A stretch of DNA of 64,000 nucleotides from Gavia stellata (Eukaryota; Chordata; Aves; Gaviiformes; Gaviidae), in contig NC_082602.1 in assembly GCF_030936135.1 (NCBI RefSeq), forward strand, positions 4,921,001 to 4,985,000, given 5' to 3'. A program made the translations under genes and the position numbers. The first letter of the stretch is position 1. Each line of letters starts with the position of its first letter. The notes under the pieces were generated by a model. It was not told the origin of the DNA, made no database searches, and saw nothing but the letters and a program-made list of their open reading frames with translations. Positions 60,601 to 64,000 of this stretch are shown one piece after another.

Positions 60601-62508
60601 CTGAATCTCTGAGCAGGGAAAGAGGACTACTGCCGCTCCCTGGAGACAGGAAAGTTCCCCAGCCCCTTTCCCCGTTTCTTCAGACAAACACAACTCCACC
60701 CCAACAGAAATCAACTCCTCATAGCATCATGTAAAGAGCACCCCACACTACATTCTGGCCTAATAAAAACAGGATGACATTTCAGAACTGAGGAATAGGA
60801 AGTTAGGCACTTAAAAGTGGCTTGGTTTTTCAGAGGTGCTGAATACTCACATCTCCTACTGACTTCAATGGGAGTTGCGAGTGGTCTGCATTCTGAAAAA
60901 AATAAAACCACTTCTATATGCATGCCTTGCTTTGAGCACCACAGCTAGTTTATAATAACTATGTTCATACAATGCCAAGCATAAAGGCACTTACATTTTA
61001 AGTAGATCTGGTGAGAATTACTAAAATAAAATTAGTCTAATAATGCAATTTTAAATTGTCTACTTCCAGTGCATTCTCCAGCTTGAAAGAACGTATTCAG
61101 TGGCAGTAACAAAAATTTCTGAAAGCCACAAAACTCATAATCCAAGATACCTTCATCCTCATCTTCAGCATCTTCTGCCTCCATCGGATCATATTCTTCT
61201 TGATTATTGTCATCTTCAGTTTCTTCTTCATCTTTAGAATCATCTTTCCTTTTATCTTCCCTCTGTAACACAAGTTCCTAAAAATTTATCCAGTCAGAAC
61301 TAAAAACCAGGAAAGTAAAAACCTCACTACCTTTCAGTCAAAATTTGCGTACGTTCTTAGTCACTTAAAAAACTAAATACACATCTATGGGATATAGCTG
61401 AATGTTAAAATACCCCCAATACACCTGTAAAATTTTAAAATTCCTGACTATGACTGAAGCATTTAAATAGATCAACAAGTCAAATCAATTAAGTAACACT
61501 ACAAGATCTGAGTTTTCAAAACCAATAAAGTAAAATTCAAATAGAAGCAGTTTAATACTGATCCAGACAGGACAGTACTTCATATGAGCTAGCTGCAGAC
61601 CTTCTTTTCGTCTCTGTCTTCTTTTTTGTCTTTATCATCTCCAGATTTTCTCCTCTTAGGTTTTGGATCATCTGTTTCATCATCTTTTTCTTCTTTTTTT
61701 TCTTTTCTCTCATCTTTTTTGCTTTTTTTGTCTTTTTTGTCCTCCCTCTCTGGGAGAGAAATCAGTGCTTTGTAAATTCTGACACCAAAATCTCTCTGAA
61801 GCATTTCATTGAAGAGTTCTGCAAACAATGATACCTGCACATAAAGAATGAAAAGAGAACTGAAAAAAAGTGTTAAAGTATATATTAAAAGTTTGTACAC
61901 TTATGATTAAATAGCTATGAGGTGCTACCTTACCAACTTTCACCATGTCAGAATTTTATGTAGTGTCAGATTTCTTACTATCTGCATTGAATATGGAAAC
62001 CTTAAACAACTTTATAAAAATGCTTCTCTCCTGTGCTGCAGTAGTTTAGGACCTAGACTAGATGTATAAATTATAAACTCAGTTCCGTACCTGAAAACCT
62101 GCGCATTTCTTCTGGATATCATACAGTGATTATACTGCTATTGTGAACCATGTACAAAAGACTGGACAATTTTTTCTAGGTATTGTTCGAAGTAACTTAA
62201 ATAAGTTTTATTTTGCCATGCTATCATAAACTTTTACAATTTAAGAATACTGCAGTTATCACACAGAATTAAAAAGAAACAAGAATGGCTAACTGTAAGT
62301 AGCAGAGCTAAATTACCTCAAAGGAATGTTCTTTATTATCTTCTAATCTATAGTCCAGAAGAACACTAAGAGACATAATGCTACAGTCAAACTTCCCACT
62401 CTTTGCTGCCCAGTTAGGATGTACAATGATTGCTGGTTCATCAGGCAAGATATATCGTCTCTCCCGCCGTTGACGTTCCATTTCTTCTTGACGTTTTCTT
62501 TCCTCTTC
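54638..62508 (-). CDS. CCAR1: CCAR1, cell division cycle and apoptosis regulator 1 (3' part)
   Basis: Nuclear coactivator for nuclear receptors, p53 and beta-catenin, also an apoptosis and cell-cycle regulator. Nine coding exons join in phase to 1,341 bases, the C-terminal 446 residues (human protein about 1,150). In order: RYILPDEPAIIVHPNW and the LLDYRLEDNKEHSFE region (DBC1-type domain); a very long Lys/Glu/Asp-rich stretch with KPKRRKSGDDKDKKEDRDE; acidic EEYDPMEAEDAEDEDE; an EF-hand-like segment (NRDLLMAFVYFDQSHCGYLL); then coiled coil (VDVGSLLQKLEKSERVRAEI and following) and the end DQKSKENGANV. Very close to human throughout. Upstream exons lie past the right edge. 62,509-64,000 is intron with nothing recognised. 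Confidence 0.96.
56098..56303 (-). CDS. CCAR1: CCAR1 exon, coiled coil
   Basis: 206 bases: EDEKTILQLENSNKSLSAEL, heptad-rich, ending TVMDEIQSVLKQ. Confidence 0.94.
56698..56883 (-). CDS. CCAR1: CCAR1 exon, start of coiled coil
   Basis: 186 bases: NRLLLPSPTIKQES, EENVGLIVYNGAMVDVGSLL, QKLEKSERVRAEIEQKLQLL. PTIKQES resembles a SUMO-site VKQE motif. Confidence 0.95.
57454..57574 (-). CDS. CCAR1: CCAR1 exon
   Basis: 121 bases: VKKLLNKVVLRESCFYRRLT, then acidic EENQEESEELQEDML. Confidence 0.94.
57791..57951 (+). mobile_element. CR1 LINE 3' end
   Basis: GCCCAGAGGAGTTGTGGATG through GATCTTTAAGGTCCCTTCC to the terminal CCATTCTATGAA. This is the standard CR1 3' end, truncated at 5', in a CCAR1 intron and on the opposite strand to the gene. 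Confidence 0.93.
58163..58309 (-). CDS. CCAR1: CCAR1 exon, EF-hand-like
   Basis: 49 codons: EKDKTQMITVNRDLLMAFVY, FDQSHCGYLLEKDMEEILYT, LGLHLSRAQ. Confidence 0.95.
59358..59440 (-). CDS. CCAR1: CCAR1 exon
   Basis: 83 bases: RDEEEMNKREDRREGNRHCK then ERSSKDK. Short; located from TTACAG|ACCGGG and AAA|GTAATT and phase. Confidence 0.9.
60801..60921. repeat. Palindromic amniote repeat (MITE-like)
   Basis: Two diverged inverted arms around TGACTTCAATGGGAG. The left arm has GGCACTTAAAAGTGGCTTGG and TTTTCAGAGGTGCTGA; the right arm has the inverted version with TTCTGAAAA and CCACTT. It resembles a palindromic repeat common in turtles, crocodiles and birds. I do not recall its library name. Confidence 0.6.
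61151..61262 (-). CDS. CCAR1: CCAR1 exon, acidic region
   Basis: 112 bases: REDKRKDDSKDEEETEDDNN, EYDPMEAEDAEDEDE; ends with one base of the next codon. Confidence 0.94.
61601..61834 (-). CDS. CCAR1: CCAR1 exon, charged region
   Basis: 78 codons: VSLFAELFNEMLQRDFGVRI, then a Lys/Glu/Asp-rich tract ending KEDRDEKK. Acceptor GTGCAG|GTATCA. Confidence 0.95.
62317..62508 (-). CDS. CCAR1: CCAR1 exon, DBC1-type domain
   Basis: 64 codons, phase 0: EEERKRQEEMERQRRERRYI, then PNWAAKSGKFDCSIMSLSVL. First exon of the gene inside the window. Confidence 0.95.
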
Positions 62509-64000
62509 CTAAAAAGAGGCAAAAAAACCCCATACAGCATATGCCAAAGCTGAAGTTTCAGCCTACGTATTAGTTTTTAGGACTCACTGCTTTGAAGAAA
62601 GTGAATGAAAGCCCAAGCTGCTGAATGCAACACAGAAGACAGAGAGAAGTCACAGACTAGAATTTCCAGAATGCATTCTGTGTCCACTGCCAACACTCAC
62701 CTAAGACAACTGGAAACTTGAGCAACACAAAGCAGGAGATGCAGTGCTGTTTAGCCCACAGAACAAAAAGCAGCTTCCAACTATCTTACGGTGCTAACTG
62801 CAGCATGTTTATTCGACACTGGAAGGACTCAAGCTAGTTCACTTCAAGAAATGGTATGCAAGCTAGCAAAGAAGTCAATGCTCCGGAGGCATCTTTTGTT
62901 TGTTTAGGGATGTTTTTAGAGCTGTACAGTACAATAAGCTGTCTCATTCCTTACATAAGAAGAGTAAAGGCTTCATACATCATCTTCCCAAAGATACCCA
63001 ACACAGCTTTAACAATTACCAAATGACAACTTACTCAGCTCTTTTGGTTATGGGAAATGCAATCTCTATAGATACAACTGACAAAGCAAACAAAAGGTTA
63101 AAAAAGGTAAAATACCAAGCAGCTTACTGATTGCCAAGAGAGAAATATTAAAATCTTACGAATATGGAAAAAAAGTCATGGCAGAGCTCATGCTTTTTAA
63201 AAAAGCAAGCACAATCGAAGCTCCCTCCCCTAATCTTAAAGAAAGCTGTGGCAAGAAACCCCAAAATAGCTGAAACCCATCCAAGCTGTGGGAGAAGGCA
63301 GCAGCTGACAGAATTAGCAAGCACACGGCCTTTGCTTCCTCAACAAGGTTTACAGATATCTAAAATTTCTAATCATCCCATATTGGTTAGCAGGTAATAC
63401 ACAAAAAAGGCAGGCTTAAAAAAACCCAACAGCTAAGACACAATACATTCTCCAGACATCTATGCCCCTTTTCTGTGGTTGAGCTTTGGCCTCATTGCAC
63501 AGATCTCGTTTATCCTCGTGACAGAGCGAAACAGACTAAGTAGTACTGAAACTATCAACTGCAAAACTGAGAAACTTCAATACACAGGAAGTTTATCCAA
63601 AAGCAGAAATTAAAGCGTCATAACAAGGAAAAACAAACCTAAGCAAACCATTAACCACGTGAAGAAACTGGACTGTTTGAGACACTATAACCTTTTACAG
63701 ACTGGAACCTGCCCTCCTCCCATTTCCACAGTAATTCCCTAAGGCTTGTATACCACTAATAGCCAACACAACTAAGCAGCTGCTTTTCATGTAGGTTTAA
63801 GAAGTTAAGATCTTGTTAACTGTGTTCACCTGTTCTTGAGCATAGTTTTTCCTCACAAGTTTGGGATTTATTTTTCCTTACATTTAAGGTCTGACATGAA
63901 TTCAGACACCCTTAATGCAGTTGCACATTTCAGCTGACTTTGCTGAAGAAATTCAAACTTGCCAAGATTTCATTCCAAATCAGCAGCTCAAGTTACAGCA

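Overview
This looks like a 64 kb piece of a vertebrate nuclear genome, most likely a bird. The evidence is compact intron-exon genes with GT-AG introns, CpG-island promoters, and two CR1 (chicken repeat 1) LINE 3' ends at about 39.4-40.0 kb and 57.8-57.95 kb. All four protein genes are on the minus strand. Read right to left they are CCAR1 (3' half only), STOX1, DDX50 and DDX21 (5' half only). This is the same order as the human chromosome 10q22 block CCAR1-STOX1-DDX50-DDX21, which I know from general knowledge.

Layout: 1-8,133 holds the first eight coding exons of DDX21, cut by the left edge after residue 414. About 8,134-8,760 is its CpG-island promoter, directly against the 3' end of DDX50. 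8,763-24,683 is a complete DDX50-type gene with 15 coding exons and 708 codons. Its GC-rich promoter is at about 24.1-25.3 kb and carries a pair of ZNF143/THAP11-type motifs. 26,038-31,861 holds STOX1 exons 2, 3 and a shortened terminal exon; its expected GC-rich first exon is not visible. About 31.9-54.4 kb is a long AT-rich intergenic stretch with one degraded CR1, two exon-like segments and short repeats. 54,371-64,000 holds the last nine coding exons of CCAR1 (446 residues) and its 3' UTR.

Function: DDX21 and DDX50 are paralogous nucleolar DEVD-box RNA helicases that act in rRNA transcription and processing. The eight exons visible in both share exon order and intron phases, and exons 3-8 have identical lengths. 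STOX1 is a winged-helix transcription factor. CCAR1 is a nuclear coactivator and apoptosis/cell-cycle regulator. The genes are syntenic neighbours, not an operon; only DDX21 and DDX50 are related by descent.

Main points for a second look: (1) in the STOX1 terminal exon an in-frame TGA comes before a relic of the conserved C-terminal peptide; (2) STOX1 exon 1 is missing; (3) the two helicases look homogenised by gene conversion, and DDX50 has a DDX50-like N-terminus but a DDX21-like C-terminus; (4) ZNF143-type motifs occur at both helicase promoters; (5) several exon-like open segments of unknown identity lie between the genes. I saw no prokaryotic system, CRISPR array, tRNA, rRNA or intact virus. 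All exon coordinates were read by eye from splice signals, reading phase and remembered human protein sequences; no alignment was run.
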